Shown here: positions 23,501-37,700 of the stretch, piece by piece | Layout: the number at the start of each line of letters is the position of its first letter | How positions within the stretch are numbered: position 1 is the stretch's first letter | From: Paramecium octaurelia | Lineage: Eukaryota > Ciliophora > Oligohymenophorea > Peniculida > Parameciidae | Length of the DNA stretch: 64,000 nucleotides | NCBI GenBank assembly: GCA_905182995.1 | Contig: CAJJDP010000001.1 | Span: 206,001-270,000, forward strand | Reading direction: 5' to 3' | Translations under genes and position numbers: made by a program | The notes under the pieces: generated by a model | Databases searched by the model: none | What the model saw: only the letters and a program-made list of their open reading frames with translations | What the model was told of the DNA's origin: nothing

Positions 23501-25562
23501 TCAATCCAATAATTTCTTGTATTTTACTAGAACCTTCGTCACTTTCTATTTTGCTGGAGTTTCTAGAGATAAATTGAGTCTTTCAGTCTAGTATTTGTCA
23601 TCTATGAATCTATTCTTTTTATTAACATACATAGCTGTAAAGATATTTATAAATTTTACTTTATAATTCTCTACTTATTTCTGTATTTTACTTCGATTTT
23701 TCTTATTAAAACTAGAAATTATTTTATTTTTGTTTCGTGATTATGGAGTGAGTGCAAATAATAGTCTTCATTAAGAGATCTACTTTCGAAATCCTGTTAC
23801 TTTAATATAATATCATTGTTTTTTCATCCTATTAAAAAGGTAAGAATTCAAATTTAAATCCATTACCTACTATCTTGGCTTGATAATCTGTCCCAATTAA
23901 CTCGTTATGTAAAATCAAAGAGAAAATCACCCCAAAATACGAATTAAATTATTTTAGTTATTTATCAATATCCTAGAGTTCTTAATCTGTAATGGACTTC
24001 TATTTTAGCAATTTATTCATTTGATTTTGATTGTATTGCTATTAATTAAAGAAATCTGACTTTAATTTAACTATTTCATTTTGAACCTTTCTTTATGGAA
24101 TAATCAAATTATTTTAATTGTCTGAATTTTCTATAATTGCTTGCGTTTATTTTGGTTCAAAAAGTTAGGTTTCTCTTTATTTTTTGGCACTATTCAATTA
24201 TGAAGGCTGAAATTATATAGTTTAATCTGTTTTAATAAATTTTTAAGTAACAGTATTATTGAACTAAAATGAATCATAAAATTAGGACTCTTATTTAATA
24301 GGCAGTAGACTGATAATGTCATTTTAATTATTAAACTACTCCTATGGTGCTTAATGTACTTATGTCTCCTTCTACTTATCTTAAACGTGAATAACTGTGG
24401 AATGTGTTTCTGCCATCCGAAGATCCAATCCTGTTATATTAGTTTATATGGTTTAAATATCTTAAGAAATCTTTGAAAATTATTTTTGGATCAATTCATT
24501 AATTTAATTGATTTGTTATTTGAAACTCAACTTTTAATCTTGAACTTCGCCTATTGAGATTGATAACTTATCATTCGTGTCCTTTAAATTGGATTAGATT
24601 TATTGAAGTCTTCTAAGAAAATCTTACTTAAAAGTATTTAATGCTTTTTTTAATTCTTCTATTTAGATTGAATTTAATTCTTTTTATTATTACATTTCTG
24701 TATCAATCTAATTTTTTAGTTTTTTAAGCTTTTCAGCAATAATTTCAGAGAAATCTTGTTAGTCAACTTAACTAATAACAATATGATTGATACTTTGAAA
24801 TTTAACAGCTCTAGGATATCACAGTTGGAAGATTAATTAAGGGAGTTTATTATTGTTATTGTAAATCTACTTAATCAATAGTAAGATAGAATTATGATTT
24901 TTATCTTAATTCAACGATCATATCCTACATCCATTATTAACTGCAGATGGTTTTATTGAGTTCTTATGAATTCTTTTGTATTTTTGCTAGTATATCTTAA
25001 GTTAATATTTTTTAAGTTTATAATTCTTCCTGATTCTATTAAATAGATTGATTAGATACTTTGAGATTTAAATTTGTTATTTCTTTGATGACTTTTGAAT
25101 TAGATGTGTCGACATTACTAATTGCAAACTCTTGTTAGTACAATTTCTGACTTAGGTAATTATTATATATTTCAACTCTCTCAGTCAAACTTTATTAGAC
25201 ATCACCTAAGATTTTGATTTCCTTCTTCAGATTATGCTATTCTTGTGTTATGACTCCTTATTCTAGTCTGGTATTATTGAAATCCAAATTAAAATGGTTT
25301 TCAATTTCAAATACTTTTTATTAATCTTCCTTTATATTCTTTCTGAGATGCTCGATTATATCATTATTGAGTTTGCTATTATAAATGATGTTGCAGTACA
25401 TATCAAAAGATAATTGATCTGATTTATCTGACAAAATATCTATCATTCTACTGTGTTGATGGATACTAAGCTTAATACTCTCGAATTCCTTCTATATATT
25501 TTCAAGTCTATCTAAAAACGATGTGGTTACTTATCAGCAATAGGTCTACTTATATCAGACAT
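23501..25562 (-). CDS. Long coiled-coil protein
   Basis: This gene encodes 664 residues; introns are at 23635-23659, 24772-24793 and 25530-25549. Heptad-type helices fill about residues 5-480 (FLDRLENIQKEFESIKLSI, ELKKALNTFKQDFLRRLQQI). A Gln/Ser-rich region follows, then a short basic tail (RFIDDKYQTERLNLSLETPA). No globular domain is recognised. A structural role, for example in the cytoskeleton, is only a guess. The start at 25562 needs a 20-nt first intron, giving MSDIITTSFLDR. It ends 28 bp upstream of the GTPase-SLOG start on the same strand. Confidence 0.75.
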
Positions 25563-25816
25563 CAGTTAGCGGACAAATGTTTCATCTTCGAAATTCTACA
25601 TATTATAATTTTTATAATATAAATCAACAAGATTTGAGTGAATAACAATTCAAATAGACATTTATATAAAATTTCTACTAAGAAATCGCATTGGAACATT
25701 AAAGAAACAGTGATAAATTTAGTGTTATAATTTTCGTAATTCAAACTTAATCATAACTGAATATAAAATAATAAAATAAAATGATTAATAAAAAACATTA
25801 GAATAATGAAATTTAA

Positions 25817-26215
25817 TCAATTTTTAATAAATAAACTAGGAGTAGACATTAAAAAAAAAAGAAGAATGTATGTTGATCCTTTTGTAAAGAACCAGATATC
25901 ATTTTGTAATTCATACTGCCTCTTCTCAAAGGAATAATTCGATGTTCTTAATTAATTACCCTCATTAACCTAAATGTTACTTAATTTTTGATGACAAAAT
26001 GGTTTTTTCTTGTTGATTCGTCCTCTCTATATTTTTACTCTTCATATCATTAAATAATCATTTTAAGTGATATTTTTAATAAATATTTCAAAGCCTGAGC
26101 ATATAGTAAAGGAGATTTCATTTTCTTTTGAAATTTTGATATTATTTGGTCATCTTATATAATTGTAAATAACTTGATAAATTTTGAAATTAGAATATGA
26201 AATTACTGCCTCCAT
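25817..26215 (-). pseudogene. Small gene with one in-frame TGA
   Basis: After removing two plausible introns (25947-25969 and 26173-26206) a single frame encodes MEALFTIIQDDQIISKFQKK, an internal TGA at 26047-26049, then YEEQKYREDESTRKNHF and EKRQYELQNDIWFF before the final stop. Coding length is a multiple of three on both sides. There is no GT upstream of the TGA that could open an intron to skip it. This is most likely a pseudogene; family not recognised. Confidence 0.4.
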
Positions 26216-26384
26216 ATTTTAATGTATGAAATCAATATATCATAAATACGAATTGGAGATCAACTAATATGATAGGTAACTCTTATTTAAAGGAATTTGA
26301 ATGATAAAAAATGTTGTATAGTTTATAAGTTATTTTATAATAAATTAGTTAATTAAGCATTATAAAAATAATATCGATTCATTT

Positions 26385-28045
26385 ATGGGTAGTGGTGCAA
26401 GTGTAGAATAAGAATAATAAAATTAAAATTTGCCAGCCTAGAATAATATATTTATTGATGAGGGAGTTGGAATTGAATAATCACAATTATCAAGAAAATG
26501 GACAAATAAAATGACTATGTTTAAAAATTTAGAAACTAAGAATTTTATGGAATCCTAATTTTAAAATAAATCCCCTAGATAAACTGTAAAATTAGAATAA
26601 AAGCCTTCTGTCGTCTATTCTGATGACAGCGATTAAATATCAAAATCTTCAAGTCCATCAGTTAAATCAAGTAAAATGCATCTTTCACATTAAAAGAAAA
26701 AGAATTCTTTTCATACTGACAGTGAGGAGGAAAGCGACATTGAAGAAAAACAATTATACAATGATAGAAGATAAACCAAATTCTAAAACTTCTAAAGTGA
26801 TGACTCATTTGAAGAAAGAGACGTCAACACTAAAAAAATAAAATAACTAATCTAATAGGCTGAAGAGAATGTTACATCCAGAAAAAGTAGCGTAAATTCG
26901 AAAGTTGATTAATAATTTTTAGCTAATTTTGAAATAAGAGATGTGGCTGATACTATTAATTTGAAGTAATAAACTTTCCCTCATCAATATCCCCTTTCTC
27001 AATTATATATCAGAACTCAAATAAGTGACTAGAAATTATTACCAGGAAAAGATAAATTAGTCAAATTATCCTGTCGATCAAATTTATTAGACTCAGAGTC
27101 GGAGGATCAAGAATCAGAAATACAAGCTGATTACTCCCCTGAATAACTATTAAACCAAATTGGAATAGCAGTCATTAGTAAAAAGGGAAATAAAAATGAA
27201 ACAGCCCCTTTAGCCTAAGATTATTTAATTTACAATGACAATTATCAAAAGATCCTGATTTTGAGTAATGGACATGGAGAATTTGGTGAAAAAATTAGTA
27301 ATCTAACCTATAGAATGGTATTTCATTACTTAATTAGAACACCAACCTTTTATACGAATCCAATGAGAGGGTTGGAGATTATATTTAAAAAGTTACAAAA
27401 CAAATTAAAAGTGCACATTGAGAAAAAGAAACTGGATGACACTCACAACATTTTGCTTAGTGGTTGCGTCATAACAGGTAAATCAAATCCTTCTATTTAG
27501 TTATCATTTAAAGGGATTCAAAGTTATATTGTGCTTAAATTGGAGACAACAGAGCTTACATTTATAAAGAATAAGTCAATCAGACCAAAGAAAGTAACAT
27601 TATGGCCTAAACATTGCCCATACATACACCTAGTGATAGTTCTGAAAAAGCAAGGATTTTTAATAGCGGAGGCGAAGTTAGAAAGATCCCTCAGGGGGAA
27701 GAATACGTATTTGTAAGAGGCAGGTTGTACCCGTAGTTGCATGTGACCAGAAGTCTAGGCGATGTGATTGCGCATGTAATCGGAGTATCATCTCAACCAT
27801 TTTTTCGAGAATATGATATAACTATTAAGGATACCTTCTTAATATTATCAACTGCATCAGTCTATGCTTATCAAGAGGAGAACGACATAATGAGTCAACT
27901 AAAAGGTTTTTCCTTGCATGAAATCAAGTCAGCTTGTGACTCATTATACAAGCAATGTAAAAATAGTTGGATATTAAATGAAGGAATGTTTGAAGATATG
28001 ACTATTATATTATTATGGCTTGTTTAATAAAAAGAGCCAAAATGA
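26385..28045 (+). CDS. PP2C-type protein phosphatase, probably a pseudophosphatase
   Basis: This gene encodes 545 residues with one intron at 27478-27500. The N-terminus MGSGAS is a good myristoylation signal. Residues about 10-290 are disordered, Gln/Ser/acidic. The PP2C domain follows: SNGHGEFGEKISN (where the family has DGHGG), SGCVITG, LYCAQIGDNRAYI, EKARIFNSGGEVR, LYPQLHVTRSLGDVIAHVIG, FLILSTASVYAY and FEDMTIILL. The metal-binding Asp of DGHG is Asn near residue 295. The Asp in the usual S-D-G-x-W-D segment is replaced (TASVY), and the final DN motif reads ED. The fold is intact, but these losses predict little or no catalysis. Confidence 0.82.
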
Positions 28046-29346
28046 TTAATTTTAATTTAAGAAAACCTAGAATTCTCTCTCCTCTAAAAAAAAATGTAGA
28101 TATTAAAAATTTCTAATATCTATGTGACAATGATTAAATGGAGACAAGTTAAATTTATTAAGAATAAAAATTTGGTTAGCGATCTCCACAAAAACACTAA
28201 GTTGAAAAATCAATAAACCAAATTTCCTATCAAGAGTTAGAAACTCTAAAATTAGTTGAAATCATCCCTAAAACATAAATTTGTTATGAAAAGATAGTGC
28301 TCACTGATTCATATGCTGTTCTACTGACTTTTCATACTTTTACAATACAATTTGGAAATTTCATAAGAAATTTGAATTTTGAAGAAACAACTTAATTAAT
28401 GCATTTGGAATCTATTGATATGATCGCTAAATATATTTGCGAAAATCTTTAGATTAATAAAAATGAAAACATAAATATCAACATTGGTCAACATCAAGAA
28501 CAATTTTAAAAATATTCAATTCCATCTACTCCTACTATAGTGTATTCGGAGGATTTGGGTATGATTGATATTCAATATCCGAGATTATCAGCTTACTTTT
28601 AGGATTCAGCGTAAAGTGAAGATATCTATCTAACAAATTCAGATGTTTTGCATTTAATTGGAAATAAATTTTGCACAATTTAATAATATGTATTAATTAT
28701 CATTTAGCATAGTGTTAAAGGATCAATTTTGGAAAACAGAGAACTTACATTAGACAATTTCATAATTTGAGGATTAAAGAAGTAGGGATTGACATATATG
28801 ATCAAAGCACTTTAAAACAATTATAAATTAAACAAGCAAGTAAATTAAGATTAATTATAAGAATGCTTAATCGATCTCAATAAAAAATGTTTAAAACAAG
28901 TGTGCGAAATTGATTCCAATTATGTAATTTTAACATTACATCCACCTCAGCTAATCTTGAAATAACTCAAAAAAACAATCTTCAGACATAATTTCACTCT
29001 TTTAGAATTTTTACAACTCTGTTACATGTTATAGAAGGTTTAATTAGAAACTTTCTTAATAATGATAAAATTATAAAAATAAGATGGAAAGTATAGGTTT
29101 GTGTATGATTTAAATGAATTCCCATTATCCAATGAATTAAGTTAATCATGCCTTAGGAATGGGTTACAAGCTAAGATTAATAAGTCAATTAAACATGATT
29201 TACATTATTTTAAATTAGAATATGTGCCATTCAAAATAATAATCTATGATCCTTTAGAAGTGAAAGAATCTGAGATGCCCATAGACTTTAATTTGCTTGA
29301 ATAGATAATTATTCATAAATTAAATGTAGAATTTAAGATTTATTGA
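28042..29346 (+). CDS. Unknown protein following the PP2C gene
   Basis: This gene encodes 418 residues with introns at 28714-28739 and 28840-28861. Ordinary mixed composition and a consistent frame support a real gene; I recognise no domain. The central region (IVLTDSYAVLLTFHTFTIQF) and the C-terminal region (LETFLIMIKLQKQDGKYRF) look globular. The first possible ATG overlaps the PP2C stop codon as ATGA, which would be odd in a ciliate, so the true start may be the in-frame ATG at 28138 (METSQIYQEQ). No intron that I found links it to the PP2C frame. Confidence 0.65.
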
Positions 29347-29530
29347 TTCAATAAGTAAAGAGCTCAATTAATGATATAAAATTTATATTATGAATTAATT
29401 ATAAATCTCAACTTAAGAAATTAGCAAATACAAAGACACAATCACTTAATTTCTAAAAGATAATAATCTGTATGATTGTTTAGCCCATCACAACTAAGTA
29501 TGAGTGTGATTAAATAAATAGTTGGTCGTA

Positions 29531-30685
29531 ATGGATTAGACATTTACTTGTTGGGAAGTATTTTACATCTTTGTTGAGGAAAACATAGAAGAAACTTTAT
29601 TCTGGAATTCAGATGTTTCAAATTATGATGGAGTATTCACACACTCAGATTTGATAAAAGTGCTCTTAAAATTATACGAAAATGCATTTAACAATAAATC
29701 TTCATGTATAAAATTACATCTAATTAAGTACAACAGTCTGGTCCCTTATTTAATGTAATTGAAGAGGAGAGCGAAGACCAAGAAGAAATTATTTAGAAGA
29801 AATAATCTCAGAAGCTACCACCAAGTGAATTGAACGATGATTAAAAACTAAGATTAATTTATGAAATGAAGACTATTTCGATAAAACAGTGGAATCGCAT
29901 TGTGAAAGATGATGTAATTTCTAACTCTTTATTCAAATAGTTGTAATCTTCCGGATTTGTACAAGGCAGAAACGATGAAAGATTATATGATGCTTGTGTT
30001 AAAATTGTGAAGTCTGGCAATAGTCGACTTTTTGTGATCGATCCAGAGACTTTAATGTTTTAAGGAGTTATTCATCAAAAAGATATCTTATCATTTTTAA
30101 TCAAAGGCTTTACCTAATATTTAGGAGCAGTATTAAAATAATAAAATAACATTCTATCTTAACATTAATTAAGTATTAAAGCATTTTTTTCCAATTATAA
30201 TATATCAAAAGAAATTATAACTTGTAAAGAAAACGAAACTGTTTATTAGTATCTATTTAATTTTAAGCAAGAGTATTTTATACTATGATGCATAATAATA
30301 AATCTTTTATCATTCCTATTGTTAATAGCAATGATTAATATGTTGGATAAATTAACAGAAGAGACATCGTATTAATTATAAAAAATGGGTTATTTGAATT
30401 GGTAAATAATCTAAATAGAACAATAGTTTTCTTAGACAGCCTCTTAATTACTAGTGTTCTTATAAAATGAAAAAGCAAAAATACCTGCCTATATATATTA
30501 TTCTAAACAGTTCTTTAGTATGGATTAAACCATAAAAGAAGTAATAGAAATTATTTTAATAGGTTGTTGAAAATCTAGTCTTATCAGACAGTTCAGCTTT
30601 GATTTGTTTGACTGAAAATAGAGAAGTTTAAGCCATTATAACAATTTCAGACATTTTGAAATTCATTTTAAAAGATGCTTATTGA
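29531..30685 (+). CDS. AMPK gamma / SNF4-like protein with four CBS motifs
   Basis: This gene encodes 352 residues; introns are at 29706-29728, 30224-30249, 30402-30426 and 30541-30562. CBS motifs occur in order: ETLFWNSDVSNYDGVFTHSD, then LFVIDPETLMFQGVIHQKDI, then IIPIVNSNDQYVGQINRRDI, then ALICLTENREVQAIITISDI. The first matches the AMPK-gamma pattern in which an aromatic strand precedes the GVFTxxD turn. Gamma subunits bind adenine nucleotides and regulate the SNF1/AMPK kinase. Using the intron at 30224 instead of reading through gives a continuous third CBS motif. The start could be 29531, or an ATG a little upstream if 29521-29539 is an intron. Confidence 0.78.
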
Positions 30686-31797
30686 AAATGATATTTATTT
30701 CGTTCAATTATTTACTTAATACACAATAACTCATAAAATAGTCGCCCATGGAATTGTAAAATTAATAGCTAAATTTCTAATACTGATAATATCAAGATTA
30801 TTGAAGTAAAATTAAAATTAATTAAAATATGAGAAGACTCAGTTGATATCCATAAAAAGCTTTTTTTAAGTTATCAATTTGTTTTTACTGTTAAATAATT
30901 TTTTAATCATTTCTTAGATATTGTCTGATAATATAACCCTTTCCATTTACTCATCTACAAAAACTATTGGAATGAAAGTTTGTATATCCATATTTGAATT
31001 TTTATTTATAATAAAATGTACTTTGAATTTATTTAAGTTTTATATACTGAATATTTATGAAGCAATTTCAAACCTTAATATATAATAGACAATTTTTATT
31101 AAAATTCATTAACTAATGGCCAAATATTTTAAGAAAGCAATATTAATTATATTGATTCAACATTACATTAATTAAATATAAAGTACTTTCATTTTTCTAT
31201 ATTAATTCATTTCCAATAGGTTTTAAGCAAATAATTAGTATTTTCTTTGATAATCTAACTTGAATGGAAAATATTGACAGATTTGTCAGAGTTCTTAAAA
31301 TATAAATGAAGCAAATATTTTAACAAGTCTGTTTTTAAATTAATGATGTAAATTTCTATTTTAATAAATTCTAACGAGAAATTCATTTATTTAATTAGGT
31401 TTTTTAAGGTTCCCACAACCTGATGGTATGGTAAGTTCGTTTTCTTTTGGATTTCAAAATAGAAAATATATCACATATAGTCCTGAACTTAAAATGATAA
31501 TTTAAATAAATGGAAAAAGGGTTTTATGTGGAAATTTTACATTAAATTTTCAATTTATTTTTTGTATGCTGAATATCACAATATATAAGAAAATCAAAAA
31601 TTGTCTTGAAAGGTGTAGAAATTTTCTATTTTTTAATTATTTTATTCATTTTACTGAAAAAAGATATACCATTTAGTTTTCATTAACGCCGAGATGGCAA
31701 ATGAATGAAATAATTATTCAGTCTTTCTGATAATAAATGAAATTTTGAAAATATTAATGATATTGGGAATAAGATGTAATAATAATATTTTAGTTTA
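30686..31797. other. Long intergenic region, possible small minus-strand frame
   Basis: About 1.1 kb of very AT-rich DNA precedes the giant anoctamin gene. A minus-strand frame at 30839-30991 encodes 50 residues of reasonable composition (MDIQTFIPIVFVDEQMERV), which may be a small gene or fragment. Nothing else is recognisable; the rest is probably promoter and spacer. Confidence 0.35.
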
Positions 31798-34700
31798 ATG
31801 AGTTATTCTAATCTATCTCCTTCAAGCCAATCGAGTGATTCTAATTCGCAAAGGAATAAAAAGAACATTGTGAATTTTGATGTAATCCATGACCCTGTTT
31901 TGGAAAAAAATAATGGTAACTTTCAAAGAAATGGCAGAGCATCTTTAAAGAATTAAAAAATGTAGAACATGGTCAAAACAGTCAATAAGTATTTAGCAAC
32001 ATATGAAATTTATTTAAAGCTATTGCTTGGAAGATAAATGAAAAGTAAAGATGAATAAAGAATGAATTATAAATTTGGTCGATTCATTGGGTAGATTGAT
32101 GAAAATATACTCCCGGAGGCAGTATTAAAGTAAATATTGGCAATTAATGAAGGTTTCCAAATCCTGATTGTTCATAATGCGAATAGTTAGAGATTATGCC
32201 CCCCATCGATGCTATCCTCTTTATAGAAAAGGTGCTTAAATTGGACATGAAGAAGATCGACAATTAAATATTTATGAAAGCAATTGAAGGAGTATTTACA
32301 AAGCTGAGTCCTTACTTGAGAAGAAGCAAAAGTAGGTTTGGATTCAAGTAAAACTCAAATTTGAAATCAGACACAATTCTCGAATAGATTCCATTAGATT
32401 AAGAAAATATCCAAACACCCTTCGAAAGCATCCATCACAGACAATGGTATAGATCTTCAAGTTATAAAAAAATGGATACCCTATCTATTTTACTTTTGTA
32501 AATGCAAAATAAGTTGATGGGGACAGATTCTGTAAACTTACAATAGTATAAACAAACGGACACTTTTGATATAGACTATTCCGCTATTAAGGAGATGAAA
32601 CCCAAAATAATGTAAGGAGGAGGTTATTTTATAAATGTGAATGGGAAATGGCACAGAAGTCAGGAAGATACCAATGATGTCCTTACATTAATTAGATAAA
32701 TCATGCTAATTTAAATAATGATGAGTGGATTTAGTGTTAAAAGTTGTATAACAGATGATGGAAAGTATATTTTATGTAGATTATATGCACATGAAGAGAA
32801 TCTAAAAAGTTTGGCTGAAAGATAAAAGTTAAAAAAGAAATTGAACTTTTGGTTTACAGATCTTTTTTCATTGGAACCAGTGGATAATTGTTTCAGACCA
32901 TTGAGATTGAATAATAGAATATGGAAGCCAAATGATTATGATGACGTTACAGAGATGTTTTTGTATCTGAGACCGAAGATAATCAAATTAATAGATGAAA
33001 TTAACTTCAAAAGAGTATCTAGAGAGACTAATCAAAGCAGGATCAATGGGTAATTGTTTTAATATGGCAAAATGGATTTGTAAGATGATGAAGAATAACC
33101 AACTGATGAGTAATGGTTTGCATACTATTAATATTTAGTTCATTTAGAGAAGGAGATATCAAAACATCGAAAGCATTTTAAGATTGAGAGCGATGTTGCT
33201 GCTATCATTAATAAATAATTGAAACCATATGATTTATATGTTATTAGAAATCAGAAGAAGGAGGAAATCAAAAAATTGAATAAACATAACATTAAAGAGG
33301 AATGCAATAGATATCATTAATAAGAAATTAAGAAAATATAATAAAGAGTGTTTAGTGCAATATAGGAATATTAGGACTTCTTAACTGAGGACCAGGTTCC
33401 GAATTCAAAATTAATTAAATTATTTAAGAAAGAACGCTTGGCATCCAATTATTAAAGCATATTTGAAGAGGCTCTTAAAGTAGCAAATAGTTAAAAGAAA
33501 TTGCTGTTCACAATTTGGGACTTAATTGATGTCTAAAGATTGGAGCCTTATGTTGTTTATTCTAAACCTAGTATGCTTATTTCTCCAATTATGAAATTTT
33601 AACATATTATGTGTTGGTGTAAATACCAAATAAACGAATTTAAGAAAATATCTTTGTTTTCTACTTCTGAAAGATTGAAATTAACTGATTAGGCAATAAA
33701 TAACATGTTCTAATTAAACGACTTGATTAATCAAAAGGTTGTATCGTAGTTTTTTTGTGTTAATGATCATTATGAATTATTTGGACACTTAAGTTCCAAT
33801 TAAAACGATTTGATTTTAGAGGATGATTTTTATAGAAAAAAGATGTACCATTTGGAATTTGAGTGGGCATTCAATATTTAGAAGCCTTGGAGTGCTCCCA
33901 TTGTTCTAATTTGTGATTATTATGGGTAGAAGATAGGTCTCTACTTTTATTATTAGACTTATTATACTAAGATGTTACTTAAGATAGCTTTTATTGCCTT
34001 AGGCTGTAATTTGGTGTAATGGGTCATTTAGGATGATAATTCAGATTTAACTTACTTGTTGCGGATTATATTTGCTTTTGTTTAGATTTAGTGGACTAAT
34101 TTGTTTGTTGTGATTTGGTAGAAACAATAAATGATTTTCAACTTATAATTTGGTTAATCAGGAAAGGATGAGATTTAGGTTTAGAGAAGTAATTTTATTG
34201 GGAAGCATAGAAGATCGGTAGAGAATGATTAGATGAATAACGTTGGAATCAATGAACTCGAGTTATATTCGAGGATGGTTTTAGCCACACTGATTTTGAT
34301 GTTATTAATTCTTCTATATTGTGGAATTGTTATTTGTCTTTATATTTTAACAATTGCTTTAAAATTGAAGATGTAGGAGGATAAAACAATAAGAGATGCC
34401 ACTTTTGAAGTTATGGTCACTGCCACAATTAACATTGTGATAATCTAATTTTTGGATAGAGTTTACAATATTATAGCAACCAGATTGACTGATTTTGAGA
34501 ATTAAAAGACAGTTAAAGATTATGAAGAGAGTTTTGTTACTAAAAAATACATTTTGTATTTCATATCATATGTGGGTCCCTTAATAATAATAGCATTTCT
34601 GAATGAACCATTTAATCTTTATTGCAAGGCTACCAATTGTTAAGAGCATATCCAGTATCATTTTGCCACGATGATTATTTGGGTATTCTTTTTCAAGACT

Positions 34701-37700
34701 GTCAAAATATTTCAACTGATAATCAATGTCAAAAAGATTCCTATTTTCAAATACAAATTTGAGGAAGTGAGCATCTCCAAATATGTTTAGGAATAATCTA
34801 ATCGTAGATCCTATGCAATCAGTCAAGAAAGATATGGAACCTTAGAAGATTACATGGAGATATTTTTGTAGAACACACTTCTCTCAATATTTGGCTATAG
34901 TTTTCCATTTAGCTTTTTTCTCTTATGGGTATAAAACATCGCATAGATGCAGGCTGACAAAGCTAAGTTTGTTTATTTCTTGTAAAGACCTTGGCCTTAA
35001 AATAATTCATCCCTTGGTGTTTGGAATAAAATATTAGAACTGATTAATTATGTTTGTATATTGACAAACACTGGTCAAATGACTATGGAATATAATAGAA
35101 AGTATGGATATGAAATTTTGATGGTGTATTTGATGTTCCTGATTTTTAATTTCTTTATGAACTTCATCATGAATGGAACATTTGGCTAGATTCCTTATGA
35201 ATTGGGTCTGTTTATTAATAGATAGAAATATCTGATAAAAAATACAATTGAATAATTTTCCAAGAATTAAACTAGTGGTTAGTAATCAAAGTAAGATGTT
35301 TTAAAAAGATTTCCAATTTTTAAAATATTTTCAAGTGTTTATGATCAACAATCTGGAGATTTTGAAACTGTAAGTTCAGAAGACGATCTAGAAAGTCATT
35401 ATGATTTAAATTAGATGAAATTCTTATGTAAAACTGACTGTAAAAAAGAATCAACAACTAAAAAGTAAATTGCAAATGATAAATCGAAAAAACCTGTTGC
35501 TACTCAAGAGAAGTAAATGCTAAAACAGAAGATGAACGAATTGAAATAAAGAGACATTTTAAAAGAATAGGTTATGTCTGATTAGGTTATGTTAAATTAT
35601 TTCATAAAGAGGAAGTTTAATTGGGCATTTGAAATCAAATCTTGGAAAAGACACTTCCCTAAAAAGTTTATAAAATCAATGCATTTTCTATATTAAAAAT
35701 AGTTGTTAAATTAACACAGAATCACTTGGTGTGAATTAAGAGTATCTTAAAGAAGTTTATACATTAAAAGGAAGACATCAGTGTTAAGACAATTAGAACT
35801 AAGAAAATTAATTGTGTTTAAAAGAAATGAGAAAAAAGTCATTGAGTAATACAAAGAAAAGGCTAAAAGCAAATTTAGAAAACAATTCAAAATGCTCGAC
35901 ACTAAGAGCAAAAGACTAGAGGAAATTCAGGAGTTGGAGGCATTATAGAAAAAATTCGAAACATATGTGAATAAGCATGCTTGGCTAGATAGTACAAAAG
36001 TAGTTATAATAAAAATGAAAGGCATTTGGTTTAGTTAATACCGTAAATCAAATGTGAAGACAAGATCATTGAGCATGGTCAAAGACTTCTTTTTTAAGAC
36101 AAAGTTGATTGACAAACTAAAAGGGGATTCTGGTTTACAAGATCAAATAGAAGCTGCTTTAGGGGATCCTCGCAAATTGGAATAGATTTCTCTGGATTAA
36201 TTTACCAAAGCCTTTTGGTCTTTAGGGATGGCGTAAAAATATATTTTATATCTAGTTCCAAAGATCAATTTGAAGTTCCTTTGTGTTCAAGAGAATTAAA
36301 TATGATGGATTATTACAAAAACAAAAAGAAATCTGAGGTTTACATTCACATTGTGGATAGATTCAGAGATACTTATGTGTTCGACTATTAATATCAAAAA
36401 TTACAAGAAATCATGATGCAATATTTGGAAGAGGAAATGTTTCCTATTGAATCAATTAAATTATAAAGACAAATGAGTGAAACAGTTTGGATTTGTACTG
36501 ATAGATAAAATAAATAATGTTTGATCTAATTTTTATAGATTCGACATGAATAACAATTAAAAATGAATGCTGACTGCAATATCAACTCAGGTGTATTTTA
36601 TGTAAAAGCCTATCCTTAAATCAGACTATCCAATATTGTTGATCAAATTGACGATTTCTACATTAAAGGTTACTGTATATTTAAATATGAGATATTATCA
36701 TAGTACACCTTAAAGTAAATCATAAAATATAGATCACTCTATAGTTTAGAATACTCTTTGACTGATTTGCATGAATTTTTGCATGCGAACTTGATTCTAT
36801 TAAAACATTAGAGTCATGGAAATCTTAATATTAATAATTATTATCTTTATGGTAGGAGTTACGTATTATTATAATCCAACAAAGAAGAAAACGATCTCAT
36901 CAATTTAGCATAAGTAGTAATTGAAATGATCCTGTTGCATCCAGTTGAAAATGCAATCAAAGGCTACTAAGAACTAAATACTCTGCATTCCTTACGACCA
37001 ATCCTAATGATAATGATATATGAGTCACCGACAATTGATGAAATAATCGAAAAATTAATAAGCAAGCACTCTTTTATGGAATATAATATCAATTAAGACG
37101 ATCGACATAAATCCATAAAACAAGAAGATACTATTCTTGGATAGTTAGCCTTAGCAACACATTAAATAAACTTAAATTTTCGTATGAAAAAATACGAAGA
37201 AACTATCTCTGAAATTATTGTAATTGAAAAATTTTTAATGTAAAAAAAGTTTGAAGAAAACGAAGAATTCTTAGACTCCTTCCTCACCTATTTAATAGTT
37301 AATCAAAATAGAATCATATCTAAATAATCTGAAATTAAACTATTGCAAAACATTTTGTTGATAATCTATATTAAACTAGCCACTCTACTATAAATGAGAA
37401 AAAACTTTTTATTTGAAATGGAATAATTATATCATTCCTTAACTCGATCTATTGACAATATTGATGATTTAATCAAACAGCTTAGTTTAAATGTCAAATT
37501 AGAACAATTGAGCACTACTGAACAAAAGATCTTATTAAGACGAAAACAGACCAGATCTAAATCCCAAATTGATTTATAAGCTGCTGATAGAATGATTTTA
37601 ATAAAAAAAATTAGAAAGCATCCAAATTACATCAAAGTTATTTGTTAACTTAAAAAAGAATTATAGAGATACGCTTTATAATTGCAAGCCTTGCATTCCA

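Noticed and set aside
34581..34826. Antisense frame inside the anoctamin gene
   Set aside because: It is a shadow of membrane-span codons on the plus strand.
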